Positions 37,513 to 49,400 of a stretch of DNA of 64,000 nucleotides are shown here, in pieces. Location of the stretch: positions 177,914 through 241,913 of the forward strand of contig JAOVVO010000038.1 of the NCBI GenBank assembly GCA_028564675.1. Reading direction: 5' to 3'. The stretch comes from Onchocerca lupi. Taxonomy: Eukaryota; Nematoda; Chromadorea; Rhabditida; Onchocercidae. Numbering within the stretch: the stretch's first letter is position 1; every line of letters begins with the position of its first letter. A model generated the notes under the pieces. That model did not search any database. It was not told the origin of the DNA and saw nothing but the letters and a program-made list of their open reading frames with translations. The position numbers were made by a program, and so were the translations under genes.

Positions 37513-37680
37513 TATACAAAAACTATAAGCAGTAGCAATATAATAACCTTACAAATCTCAATTGCACTTAATCCTCTTGTTGATGCAGCTTATCCCAGCC
37601 AGACATATATTTCACTACTGTCACCATCAGAGCAACTAACAGCTGATAATATTTTTGATAATACGATATCCTTTTCCTGA
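37513..37680 (+). CDS. Exon-like open segment, possible terminal exon
   Basis: A 55-codon frame ends in VDAAYPSQTYISLLSPSEQL-TADNIFDNTISFS-stop. The last 35 codons have coding-like composition. GATGCAG or TCCCAG at about 37588-37600 could be an acceptor. It is not connected to a start exon and has no known family. Confidence 0.22.
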   Translation, partial: YTKTISSSNIITLQISIALNPLVDAAYPSQTYISLLSPSEQLTADNIFDNTISFS

Positions 37681-38054
37681 CATATTTGCATCTATCTTTC
37701 TTCATATACTTTATTTACTTCCTTTTCTCAATAAAACTTCTTCATTTGTTTACTTGGATATGCAAATTTGTCGGCTTTATACTAATTTGATGAATAGAAT
37801 TGATCCGATTAAACACATTCTCCGAGCAGAATGAATTTATTTGCTTATTTTAGTTTTAAATAATATGGAAAATTAATATCGGATTTCATTAGGCTATCAA
37901 AATTTGATCAAAAAGGAAATGCAACTTTTAGAAGGATTTCCACAATGATTATATCTTCCTGTCATTTTTGCGTTTTTTCTCTGAAAAAGTGTCGTCTTTT
38001 GAGTGATGCTTCTTTGATCGTTTTTTCCTCTTTTGAATCCATTACTCATCCCGT

Positions 38055-38175
38055 TCACACGATGGTACATTCGACTTCAACGCTCCATACACGTGATTTG
38101 ATGGTGGACAGAACAAACACACGTGAATTTGATGGTACATGGGACAAAGATGGGTGAAGTGATGGTACATAAAAC
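38055..38175 (+). repeat. Degenerate ~30-bp tandem repeat with CACGTG boxes
   Basis: GATGGTACAT or GATGGTGGACA recurs near 38061, 38100, 38131 and 38161. The two best units (38089 and 38119) both begin ACACGTGA, so each carries a palindromic E-box. An antisense frame crosses the repeat, but I treat it as a by-product. Confidence 0.6.
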
Positions 38176-38866
38176 AACGTTCCAAGAACTGTTTTCGCAC
38201 ATCAATTTCATGTTTATCAAATTCTTGTTTTTTGGAATTGAAGAGTGCTGATGCTTTAGGACTGAAATGAGTCATCACCAAATATTACTTTAGATTTCTA
38301 TCAAATTTAATTATTCTGATTTATTACCACGTCAGCATAGTTTTGCTCCCACGTTTCGCAGTGAACTGGAATTATATCAGACAGAAGAAAATAAATAGAT
38401 GCCTAGATCTCTTGTTGATACTTGCTCCCATCCCATTAGTTTTTTCCATCGCTCTCCTAGCATCTAACAAGTTGAAATGCCTTCCACTGTTCACCAGACT
38501 TCAGATATTTCTATTTTTGTCATCAAATTTTGTATTTTCTCAATTGATGCACAGGTGCAGAATTCTGTTCTTTTAATTTTACATCACACTTTAGGGAGGA
38601 TAAAAGAAAAAAGGTACCATTTATCATCTTTCTTATCACTTATCAAACGAGAATATCTTACTTATCTGATCTGTTTATGCTATGCCGCGCTATTTTATAA
38701 AGAAAGAAATACAGCAATAGTTTTATCTATTTACTTGCCATTTTTTTTCAATGTCTGAAAGCATTTCGTGAAATTAATTTAAAAAATTTCTGAATTTCAT
38801 AAAATTTATATCAGTTCATTTTAAAATGATTCATCAATTCGGCTATCTCGTCTCCTCTTAATTCAG

Positions 38867-40783
38867 ATTGTAACGTTTGTTTATTCAATTTACAAAATTA
38901 TGAGCTTCCTTTTCCCTATGAATTTCCTGGATAACACAGTAAGTGTTGCAGAGATTTGCTCAAGTATTCAAAGTTGCCTAAAAATAGATCTTTCCAATAA
39001 TTGAAGATCATTCCCGAAAAAATGTTGCAATTTTTCATTATTGCACAGAAGTTATCTGATCGTTCGCTTTTTATTTAGTATAATTTTTGTTCGAAATTGT
39101 TAGATCCATGGAAGATCAAGGAAAAGGCGGTGGAGCCGCGGCAGTAGCATTTGTTGTATGTGTAGGCGTTAAACTGATGAAAAGTTTTTTTTTTCGCCTG
39201 CTTGTGATCCAAAACATGATCCTTCGAAGGGAGCAGTAGAAGTAGAAGGAATCAGGCATGGCTTTCAAAAGTGTCATGAATCTGTTTTAAAAAAATAACT
39301 CCTCTTCATTTCAGAGTACTTTCTGGAAAATAATCTCTCTTAAAAATACGGAAGCGCTTTGCAAGCAATGCAGCTTATTCCTTCGTTTATAAATTTTTGA
39401 AACATTTTACTTTTCTCGCCTATTATGCCTTATTTTTTAACTGATAAGTTTTACTATCTTTCATTCATTATATAAGAGAGAAAGATTTACGTATGATATT
39501 AAAATATGAAAATAAATATTTAAAAGTTCCTCATCATTTTTCATTCAGTATTTATTGTACAAGAAGTATTTACCGAAATTTTCATCATCGTTTTAGTATT
39601 GTAATTTCGGTGGAATGCTTTATGATTCAATATGAGATATATCATTTTAAAGATTATATTCAGTTTAATTTTTTAATTCTACTATTGGAATTTGAGTTGC
39701 CGAAGGGCTTGCCTTCAATATTCCAATTCCGAGCATTTAATTTTAAAGATGAAAATGAAATAATTTCGTTTCTGAATTATTTCTTCAGGTTATCTCTTCT
39801 TGCCATCTTATTTACCAACAGATAGAAGAAGGCTACAGTTGTTGTCTTAAAGTTAGTTATGATCTATGACAACTTGAGATTTAACAGTATCAAGAATTTC
39901 CGTCTAATATTGGAGTAAGTTTTTTAATTTTCCTTATTCGAATAGAAGTGGAATGAATCATCATCTACTTTTTTACGATCCATCTGTTTTGAAGGAAACT
40001 ACGTTCCCAGGAAGTAATCATGATGTGATCGCCACATTCCTATTCAGTGTTTTCTAATGATCAGACCTGTTTATAACATTTTAATTTTGGATGAGGACAG
40101 GGAAAGGACAAATACTTGCATATAATTTGTTAGGAATTTCCATCACCAATCAATGACTAATTTAGCATTTAGTGTGAAATTCCGGCGCATATTTTCCGAT
40201 GAGTCATGCAGACCATCATCTCCTTTATGATCCATAACAATTTCAACTCCATCATTATTTCGGTAGCAAACTGAGAAACGCTTTGCAGAAGTTCCAAAAT
40301 AGTGCATGAATTTCGGAGATCTTCGAAAATAAGATTTCAAAATCAAAGTTTCAATAAACCTTGGCAAAACCACTTACATTCCAACTTTCCAATCATTACT
40401 CAAATGTAATTCGCATTTATTTGGTACTAATATTTAATATAGATCTGATTACATAATGGTGTAATATAGCAACTAATAAATGCTTTTCTCAAAAGCAATA
40501 CTGGTCACAGAAGCTTGAATGCACTGGTTAAAAGCCTAAACTTGTACCATAGCTATTGTTTTTGCTACTATTAAAAGGTCATTTCTCTTTATAACTACAA
40601 TGTATGGAAACGAGCAGATAGATTTGGGATCGTACTCAAGGTTGAAATGAAAGTAATGGATTTATCTTGGAGGAGAAAGAAAAGAGACTGCAGGAAGCAA
40701 AGAATCTTGAAGATGAGCTTGAGGAAGAACTCGAATCAAGTGACACTGCTGATCAACTTCGACTAACTAATTCTACTGACTAA
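38867..40783 (+). pseudogene. String of broken exon-like segments, probable decayed gene
   Basis: Several segments have coding-like residues and splice sites but do not join into one frame. They are: 38867-38938 (AATTCAG acceptor, ACA|GTAAGT donor); 39108-39298; 39789-39914 (TTCTTCAG acceptor, GA|GTAAGT donor, stops in all frames); 39955-40056 (MNHHLLFYDPSVLKETTFPG, then stop); and 40654-40783, an acidic coiled-coil-like end (EEKEKRLQEAKNLEDELEEE...TNSTD-stop). In 39108-39298, MEDQGKGGGAAAVAFVVCVG leads into a T9 run, and the downstream frame (CDPKHDPSKGAVEVEG...KCHESVLKK-stop) lies one base off. Together they suggest a disabled multi-exon gene, or two small ones. An intact gene with exons I failed to place is the alternative. 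Confidence 0.3.
40143..40373 (-). CDS. Minus-strand open frame, unassigned
   Basis: About 76 codons are open on the minus strand, including RFSVCYRNNDGVEIVMDHKG and then DDGLHDSSENMRRNF. Residue use is coding-like, and the frame can end in a GTGATG donor after DW. It overlaps the presumed intron of the plus-strand decayed gene. No ATG opens it and the upstream acceptor is poor. No family is recognised. Confidence 0.23.
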   Translation of the reverse strand: MVLPRFIETLILKSYFRRSPKFMHYFGTSAKRFSVCYRNNDGVEIVMDHKGDDGLHDSSENMRRNFTLNAKLVIDW

Positions 40784-41002
40784 TTAATTTCCCAGCGATA
40801 GTCAATTTGGCATTTGATGATAATATTTTCAATCCGAGTTTTTCTTCGTCCTACCAAAATATCGAATTGATGATCTGTTTAAAGTTCGGAAGATTTTTGA
40901 AATTCTAATGATATATTCAAATCACTTCAATAGGTGTATAATCTCTGTGAATTTTGATTTTAATGAATTCATAATTTCAACATTTTCAACATAAATCACG
41001 CG

Positions 41003-41191
41003 TTACTGTAGGAATGAAAATTGGCTCTGTGCCCTTTTTAATCTATCGCACAATTCTACTGAAATCAAAAAGTGAAACATAATTTCAATAGGAAATACCA
41101 TCGCTCCGAGATGTATCAGAATATTTTTATAGGGAACAAAAGGCTGGTTCAATCTGTATTTGATGTGAAAACAGCTTGGGAGTAATCCCAT
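41003..41191 (-). CDS. Minus-strand open frame with hydrophobic segment
   Basis: A 62-codon ATG frame (MGLLPSCFHIKYRLNQPFVP, then a hydrophobic stretch around ILIHLGAMVFPIEIMFHFLI, ending RAQSQFSFLQ). The same frame is coding-like upstream too (SPTTGTIPIIINEF), separated by a single TGA. The segment at 41381-41746 on the same strand is also open. These may be pieces of one membrane-protein gene, perhaps decayed. Not assigned. Confidence 0.22.
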   Translation of the reverse strand: MGLLPSCFHIKYRLNQPFVPYKNILIHLGAMVFPIEIMFHFLISVELCDRLKRAQSQFSFLQ

Positions 41192-41380
41192 TAATCCTCA
41201 GAATTCATTTATGATAATCGGAATAGTTCCAGTTGTAGGGGAAGCTTGTTCTTTCATGATCCATGATCTTTGTTCAAAAAGCCAAAAAATATGTCATTTA
41301 GAAGCAATTGTAAATCATGCTTGATAGAAAGTCATTATGAAAATTTTTAAAAATTTTGTGGCAAAAATTAATTAATTATC

Positions 41381-41746
41381 TTATTTCGAGTACAAAGAGA
41401 CATTCGAATTTTCCAATTCTAAAGATAACCGATTCATTTCGAAAATATTCATTAACCTTTTCAAGGCTGCAAGAATTTGAATTCTGAATGCAACAGTTTC
41501 TTGCAAAGAAAGAAAAATTGCGTTCCAAAGAGGAAAAAATTTGATGCAAATATAGTTATTGGGCGGAATAATTTTTCTGATTATTGAATGGAATGGGTGG
41601 AAGGAAGCATAAATAATATATATGGAGGAAGAGGAAAAGAGGAATTGGTCCAAATGGTTTGAGAAATTGTTAGCTATTTTTTTTTTTTTTTTATTTTTCA
41701 AAATGTATTGGAATGAAAGAACTGTTGAAATGGGAGACGACGACAT
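41381..41746 (-). CDS. 121-codon minus-strand open frame, unassigned
   Basis: Starts ATG at 41746 and runs to TAA at 41381. The last 45 codons (AIFLSLQETVAFRIQILAAL, then KRLMNIFEMNRLSLELENSN) look coding-like. The first part includes a Lys run over an A tract and a Ser/Phe/Tyr-rich region, so a real exon may cover only the 3' half. No recognised domain. Confidence 0.22.
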   Translation of the reverse strand: MSSSPISTVLSFQYILKNKKKKKIANNFSNHLDQFLFSSSSIYIIYASFHPFHSIIRKIIPPNNYICIKFFPLWNAIFLSLQETVAFRIQILAALKRLMNIFEMNRLSLELENSNVSLYSK

Positions 41747-42627
41747 TCGATGATGACATTTTTCCTATCCCGACGACAGCTTTTTCAAAATAATTTCATG
41801 GATTCATAGCTATAGCAATGACGTATAAAAAAGACGAACGTGAAAGGATTTTAACAGAAGTTTTTCATTCCAAATTTTTTTCTTCAATACTTACAGTTTC
41901 CATCATGATTTGTATGAGTTTTTTCGATTTGTTTAAAAAGTGTCTTTTTTTCCCTCTCTCCAATTACGTCATCGTAAATGATGTATGTTTGAATTGGACT
42001 GAATTGTTGAATTTCTGATACTTGTCATTTAGTAATTGAAATTTGAGTTGGGTCTTTATTTTAAAAATTGAAAACGAGTTCCATCCGTAGTTAGTTGTTG
42101 AATAGAAACACAAAAGATGATTTATTGATAAGTATTTTTTTTATCTTTTAATAGTTTTATTTTGAATGTGACCGGATGAATTTTTATGATTGTCACACGT
42201 AGGCGATCTCTAAAAAATAAATGGCACCAAAATTCAGTCGAATTTTATTAGAAGATGGAGATGATGTAATACGAACAGACTTAGGTTTGCTGTATAAAAG
42301 ATATCACTAATCTCGAGTTAATATTTGAAGTCACGAACTGTTTTTATTGATTCAGAGTTATAGCTTAGAAGAAATTACAATTAATTAAACCATTCCCTAA
42401 GCAGAATTTCGGCATTCTGGTACTTGATTCTAGCTCAGTTTTAAATTTAAATTTAAATTGTATTCATCTTTATACTTAACGTTATGCAGTAATTTTGATT
42501 TCAGTGATTTCGCGCATTGAAGCATGCAAATGCTACAAGTAGTATTATTATTAATTAATCCTTAGGGAGCAAATGATCTATTCTGTCCAAATGTCACTCA
42601 GGAATTTATAGTGAAATCGGAAGAAAA

Positions 42628-42747
42628 ATGGTTATCGGTCAGATAACGAAAAGTGGCACCAAGAAGATCGTAAAATTTTTGTTGCTGCTACAAGTCGTCG
42701 AATCGTCCCGACGACGACGAGACGATGGCGACGATGATTGTCACTAA
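42628..42747 (+). CDS. 39-residue open frame ending in an Arg/Asp tract
   Basis: From ATG at 42628 the frame reads MVIGQITKSGTKKIVKFLLL, then LLQVVESS, RRRR and DDGDDDCH before TAA. It is a hydrophobic core followed by a charged tail. The tail comes from a CGA/GAC triplet-repeat tract (about 42695-42740). It is too short to be confident and may be part of a GC-rich promoter-like block (42640-42990) that also has a GGTGGGCGG box at 42946. Confidence 0.2.
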   Translation: MVIGQITKSGTKKIVKFLLLLQVVESSRRRRDDGDDDCH

Positions 42748-43312
42748 CGTAACCCAATCTCTAGTCGCCATAGCTGTCGCCAAATTTTTGTCCTTTCTAT
42801 CAGTTTGTCATTATATGACTTATGACTTTTTCATCGTATGCCTTATCATTTGTAGACAATCTCTTACAATCATTTAAAACTAGATTGATCGGTTTGTCTG
42901 CAACCGGAAAGAGAAAGAAAACCGGAGGTGGTTGCTCAGACGAGGTGGGCGGTTAAGCGAGCTTGGCGACACTTGTAAAACGACATCGTTTTTCCATCCA
43001 TTCTATTCGTTTGTTTTTTCATGCCATTTTTTTGCCTTACTTTCCAGACAAATCATTTATATTTTGGAGACCTGCGGGTACTACTACTATTCTTTCTCCT
43101 TTTCTTTGCAATTCTTGCAAATTCTTGCTATGCTTTGATCCATACTAATTATTGATGATCAAATTCCTTTCGTTATTTTTTTCTTCATTGATTTTGACTT
43201 CTTTTCCAAAAACCTCGATTATTTCAACTCAGTCAGAACTAGCTACTTCTTTTATCATTTTTGGACACACTTCTCGAATGCACCAACAACCGACTGAAAG
43301 CTAACAATAGCC

Positions 43313-43388
43313 AATTTGCATATTTTGCATTGTGTGAGTGAGTTGCTGAAAATTTGCATATTTTGCATTGCATAAGTGAGTTGCTGAC
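43313..43388 (+). repeat. Two 38-bp tandem repeats
   Basis: Copies 43313-43350 and 43351-43388 (AATTTGCATATTTTGCATTG...) differ at about four positions. Each holds two TTGCAT words, similar to octamer/POU half-sites. Confidence 0.8.
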
Positions 43389-45273
43389 TTTTTCCTAACT
43401 CAACATCTGGTTGCTCTTATCAGTTTAGTCTGGCAATTTGCTTTTGGTAGATTATGTAATACGTTTGTTCTCGGTTTGAACATTTGGTAGCTAAATTTCT
43501 TTTTCGCAAAAATCGAATTCCAATCATGCCTCGGTTTTCATTATTCCACATTTTGACAATAATACGACTGGAAGAATTCATGTCATTAATGTCCTTAATT
43601 GAATTATTCATCTGATAATAACTGAAATAATTGATAATCGAATCTTGGTCCGTTAACATATCTTATCTTTATTCTTTTTTTCATCGTTATCACTTTCAAG
43701 CTTTATTAGTAGTGCTATAATTTTAGTGAATTGTCATTAAGCCTAATACCATTTGATTCAAACTCAATGTTTCTCTCACAGAACTTCTGGAGTGCAGTGT
43801 GGGAGACAGTTTCAAGAAGTTATTTGGAGAACTGTTAGCAGACATCTGTTCTGCACAGAATACATCATTATATCACCTCATTCTTCTCCCCCACATCTCT
43901 CTTCCTGCATGATGTGTGCTAATTTGACTTGCTTCCCATCATTTATCAGTCTAATTAATAGATAGCTTATGTGAACTGGTCTATAAACGACTAACGACAC
44001 CAATCCCTTCCCGTACGTCTGGGACTTCATCAGATTTGACGTAGCATTAAGATTCCGTCATGATAAGAAGCGTGTTGCATTGAGAGTCCTTCTATTTTTG
44101 ATACAGTTTCATTATTTCGAATTCCTATTTCCTCTTCCCTCTTTTTCCATCATCTCGCTCATTGCGATCTTTGTTGTTTGGGTGATTAGTGATTAGTTAA
44201 CAAAGACGATTGTTGATGATATGGCGATGAAATAGAAATTTTTCATCTCATACATTAATGCTTTGGTGATGACACATTGATGAATGCTTTAGATTGAATA
44301 ATTAAAAGAAATTAGTGCTTCGGTTTTGAAGTTATGACTATTTGAGACTGTAACTAGGCGATCAGTGATTCAGGAAAATGTTTTTTCAGTTTAGTCAAAG
44401 AACTTTTTAACGATGTTTAACTTTGTTTTATGATTTTTATTCAGTCAAAACTTTTGTAGCAGAAATTCTCAATGCTTTTGCTCTCTGAGAATTTACTCTA
44501 TAAAAAACAGATAAAACTGCATCTAAATTACAAAATTGTGTAAGATACCTTTTACCAGTAAAACAGTTATTTCCATTTTCCTGCACGAAAAAATATGGCT
44601 AAGCCTAGTTATTTTTTTCCACGTAAAATGTTGTGATAATTGGCAAGAAAGCTTAATTGATATGTTAACAACTGACTTATACTCTAATTTTTTTAAATTT
44701 AAGAATCTCCTATTTTTGTTTTTTCTATTGTTTAAATGATTCTCTGATGTCGACGGTTTATTTGTTCACGATTTCAAAATTATCGAAACCAAATTTGTGG
44801 ATATTAATTTCGAGTTCAGATATATGCCGTCGCCTTTTATCAATCATTTCTAAAATTATATAATTTTTAAAACCAAATTCTATACTTTCTTTTTCAAATT
44901 TAGTATTATTCAGACCTTTGAATATTTAAATTAAAAAATGATTGCTATACTTCACTTCATAGAAAGTATATCACGTCACCACTATCACGTCATCGTTTCA
45001 AATCACTTCCATCTTTTCATTCTGTTTCTACGTGCTTTCACGTTTGCATTTGTCGTCATATGATCTAATTTTATTCTTCCCATGCTATTAAAGGAATTCT
45101 TCTGAGTATTTCTCATATAAGCTAATGATTTTTTTTTTAATGAAATACTCATTTATTACCAAACTCTAAAAGTGATTTTTCTTCCAAATTTTAAATATAT
45201 TCTACGAAATATTTCATTGGGAGTTTGTTACTTGAAGTAGTTATTTGATCATCTAGTATTCAACAAACTAAAA

Positions 45274-45396
45274 TATGCAATGCAATTAATTAAACACATT
45301 GATTTTTTTTTATCATTATGCAATGCAGTTAATTAAAAACATTGATTTTTTGTCGGTATGCGATGCAATTAATTAGACACATTGATTTTTTATCAG
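45274..45396 (+). repeat. Three ~40-bp tandem repeats
   Basis: Copies begin at 45274, 45317 and 45357, each reading TATGC(A/G)ATGCA(A/G)TTAATTA..(C/A)ACATTGATTTTTT. Every unit carries an ATGCA word and a TTAATTA homeodomain-type core. Probably simple tandem duplication, possibly with a binding-site role. Confidence 0.8.
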
Positions 45397-46458
45397 ATAA
45401 TTTTCTTATCTCTTCTATTAGTTTACTAGATTTTAATTTAGTTACTCGTTTAATCACTCATTTTTTCTGCAATTTCGCAATATGTTTCAAAATTGCAATT
45501 GATAACTTTGTATTTTCGCACTTTTCATTTGATTTGCACTTGCCATATTAATGAGTATTTGTTGGGTTTCTATTCCTAGTTGATGTCCGACTTGACTAAT
45601 CACTGATGTCACACTTTTCTGACTTTTTGTTGTGACCAGTCCTTGTAGTGAAGAAGGCTTTAATGAATACAGGACATGGAATAAGCAAGTGATCCCATTC
45701 TACCCTACATCATTTATTAATATTTATACATCTAATCGAAATCAAAAGTTTGGGTGATGTAGTTCTATTTCTAATCTGAATTCCCATTCATTTTGAATTT
45801 TTTAGTACTTCAAAACATTTCCTTTTTTTTTTTTGTCCAAGAGACCGGAAATTAAATGACATTTAAAGGGTTGCGCTTGGTATTGAAGGAATTCAGGTCT
45901 TTTTCATGTCTAACGACAAATGATTAATTCTGATCTCTTATAGAAGTAAAAAGATGCAAAGAATGTCGTATTCATTGCATTTCATTCATTCATGATGTTT
46001 TAAAAAGCGTACCGTTCTAAACACTCACTCTTTTTTCCCACTTCCTGAGAATGATGGCAAAGATATTATGCCGATTGCACTTATTTGTAAAGTTCCAATA
46101 TAATGGATTATGATTAATGCTTCTTTCAATCATTTTTAAATGCGTCCAATACAAATAATTCTAATTTAATTTGATTTCAAAGATTCAAAATTTCGGATCT
46201 TTATTACTTTTTTTTTTTTGATTACTTATTACTTCAAAATGCCATATCATTATATATTGAGTTTCGTCTTATTTTGGTTTTTGTTTTCAATTTCTCCGAT
46301 TTGTTTGTTCGTCGCTTCATTTTTTGTTTATCGTATCTTGACGTCGAAGGTATAATGGATATGTCATTGAATATTAAGATTTATAATTTCAATTACAGCC
46401 TATTATCTGTTGTCTTCTACCAATTGTACCATCACTACCATCAGTAGCTACACTTATA

Positions 46459-49400
46459 ATGATGTTGCCAGCATCGATAAGAAGATCGAGACATGTCTGT
46501 TCAATTGATGACATCCCAGTGGAAGTATTGCTTATGATTTTTAAACGGTATATGATTTTTGTTTTCATCTATCCTAATAAATACAATTTTAGCTTTTGAT
46601 ATTAAATTGAACCAGGTAAAATTGCTTCGATTCGAAATGAATTATAATCACTGAATTCACAAAAAATTAAATATACTCACATTGCTTCTTAAATTCGCAG
46701 CTTTTAGTTGTTGTTTTTCTCGTCCATGATATTATAAATTCAGGAAGTTAACCGTTAATGTATTCCCTGGCTGCGCAACCTGCGAGTTTTTTTTTTCCTC
46801 TTTTTTTCTTCTTGGCCATTGACGTCATTACTCGAAAGTGCTTTTTGGAAAGCTTCATATTCCTAGAATAGATGATATCATATGATGTTTAAAAGAAAAG
46901 TTGATTAATGCAGGCGAAAAATATAAATGTCCATAATGAATGGGATATGCTTTATTAAAAGTTTTTATTTCGCAAAAGTTGACATTTGTTTTTTTTTTTT
47001 TTTTTTTTGTTTCCTTTTTGCTTATATTATATTTGCTATGCATTATCTTTCTCTTAACGATAAAGTTTCAAATGGAATAAGTAAATTTTGAAAGAGATGA
47101 AAATTTTTATGGCAACAGGCAAAAAAGCATAATTGCTAGATTGTTCGTATAATCAATCAAATAAATATATTTTGATTTTCGTAATCATAAACCATAAAAA
47201 CTGATACAGAAGTATTACTCTATTTCTATCTATAATAATTTCACTTTATGACAAGATTTTAAAAAAAAAAAGATGAATTTAATTTTAGATGCGAACCATT
47301 AGCTTGTTTTCGAGCTCGTTTAGTTTGCCGCCGCTGGCGTATGGTAATTGACAAAATGGATAAAGAAAGCCGTGATACAATTCTTGGTGAAGGACAAGCG
47401 CGTTTGTATATATGCGATCGACGACGGTTCGTCTCTATGTTTATTCTTTATAGATTCTGTCGAGTTCCTCGATGTTCGTCTAAGCCAAGGTTATATCGCC
47501 TGACTATATGTCTGGGAAGGCCATTTACTTCACATTACTTCTGTATTTTTTGGCAGCTTTTTGTTTATCTATATACTGGACACTTTCACATACATATCTT
47601 AAATCTATTAATTCTTCGTCTTCTTTAGAGCTATCCTAGAAAAGTTCAGCAGTCTTCCTTCATGTTCCAACTCCGTCACCGAGCTAATAACAGCGCGTAA
47701 ATCCGTTTTTCACGCTGATTGTTACGCACATACTGCGCTCAATAATTGGACCTATCGTTTCGACATGACAGAATGGACACGTAACTTTGATATTATTGAG
47801 GTAAAATTTCCAAATATTTCGAAAAATTGAAGATTATTAGTGTTTAGATAGAAATGCAGTTGATTTAAAGTTATTGATGATAAAATACAAAGACATTCCA
47901 AATTCAAATAATAACTAACTTGTGATATTCTATGTCGGAATTTGCGGTGTTTTGTAACAGCGCCAGTTTAGAGGAATATAAGGAGATGAAAAGGAGTGAT
48001 CTGTAAAGAGTTGTGCATGACAGTTGATTTCATGGTATTTTGGTGAAGTTGAAACAGCGAGGTGAGGTATGTGTGAACTGTTTGCATTGCACAGTAGCTG
48101 TGTATCATCAACCCACTGCGAGACAGTCGTCGTTAGTGATACGCGAAAGAATGCTTGGCATTCACATCGTCCGTTGAATGGCAAACATAAATATCTTTGC
48201 TGTACACTTTTGAAGGTCGTTGAGTAATGAGTGCAACAGCATTTTTAAAGGGTCCAAGAACTGTAAGAAGTTTTTGAAGTCTCACAGAAATTAATGTAAT
48301 CGAATCCGTGCAGATTTTGTATTCTTGATATATGTATACATATTAAAATATATCTTTTTGATTTTATGATTGGAAGGATGAGAATTTTTGAACATAAAAT
48401 CACTTTATGAAATTTTTCTTCTTTTTCATGCATATACAGGTAGGCTACAAATATTTAGAAAATCAAATTTGCATTTGTTTTTCTTTTCCTAGCTTTCCAG
48501 AATCTTGCGCTTTAGAATACATGATCACTTCCTATTTTCTATTCATTTCCAAAAAATCAAATGATGTCATTCATTACGTATTTTTATGATTTCTTGAATC
48601 ATAAATTAAACAAACATTACACACTTCTTTGCATATTTGAACAGAACACTTTAGTTTTAAAATACATTCATAAAAAACCGATTCAATAATTTAATTAATA
48701 GAAAAGAATTTTTATACGTGAAATTGCGATTTTTCAAAACAAGTACAAGCAGTCACTAGTTTATCTGTTTTTTTATAAATTTTTTTGCGAATTCACTAAT
48801 AAGTTCATCACTGACTTGTGTATTTTATATATCAGTTCTACAATTTTATTGCTGACTTCTTTATCTGTTTGTTTATTATCAGATTTTTTTTCCAGGTATG
48901 GGTGCAGAATTTCGGCGCTTTCCTTGAACGTGACCAAGGACGCCTCGTTATTGATAATGCATTAGCTCCTCCGGCGATATGCAACCAAGTAGCAAACGTT
49001 AATTCAGAAAATAAAATTGCTTCCAGTGATGTAAGTTTTTCAACATTTTATCTCAAGCAGGCAATTTGTATTTCTATTCAGTCACTTTAAAATTTTACTT
49101 CTATGCACTGAAGAGCAGAGCATACCTATATTTAAGTGCCTATACTAATATGAGTATGAATAAAACAGAAATCGTTAAGTGCGAAGATAACACATTATAT
49201 GTTCTGTAAACAATGCATTGTATTGTATATTTACATAAAACGAAATGCCATGATAATATAACGGATTTTTCGCGTTGTTGTGATGATCTAATCTTAATAG
49301 TACGATTATATCATAATATACATTGGACACAGTTGTTTCCTTGTGTTTTTCATTTCATTAGAAATGTTGTAAATTTGCAGTCTTCACCCACATCTCGTGC

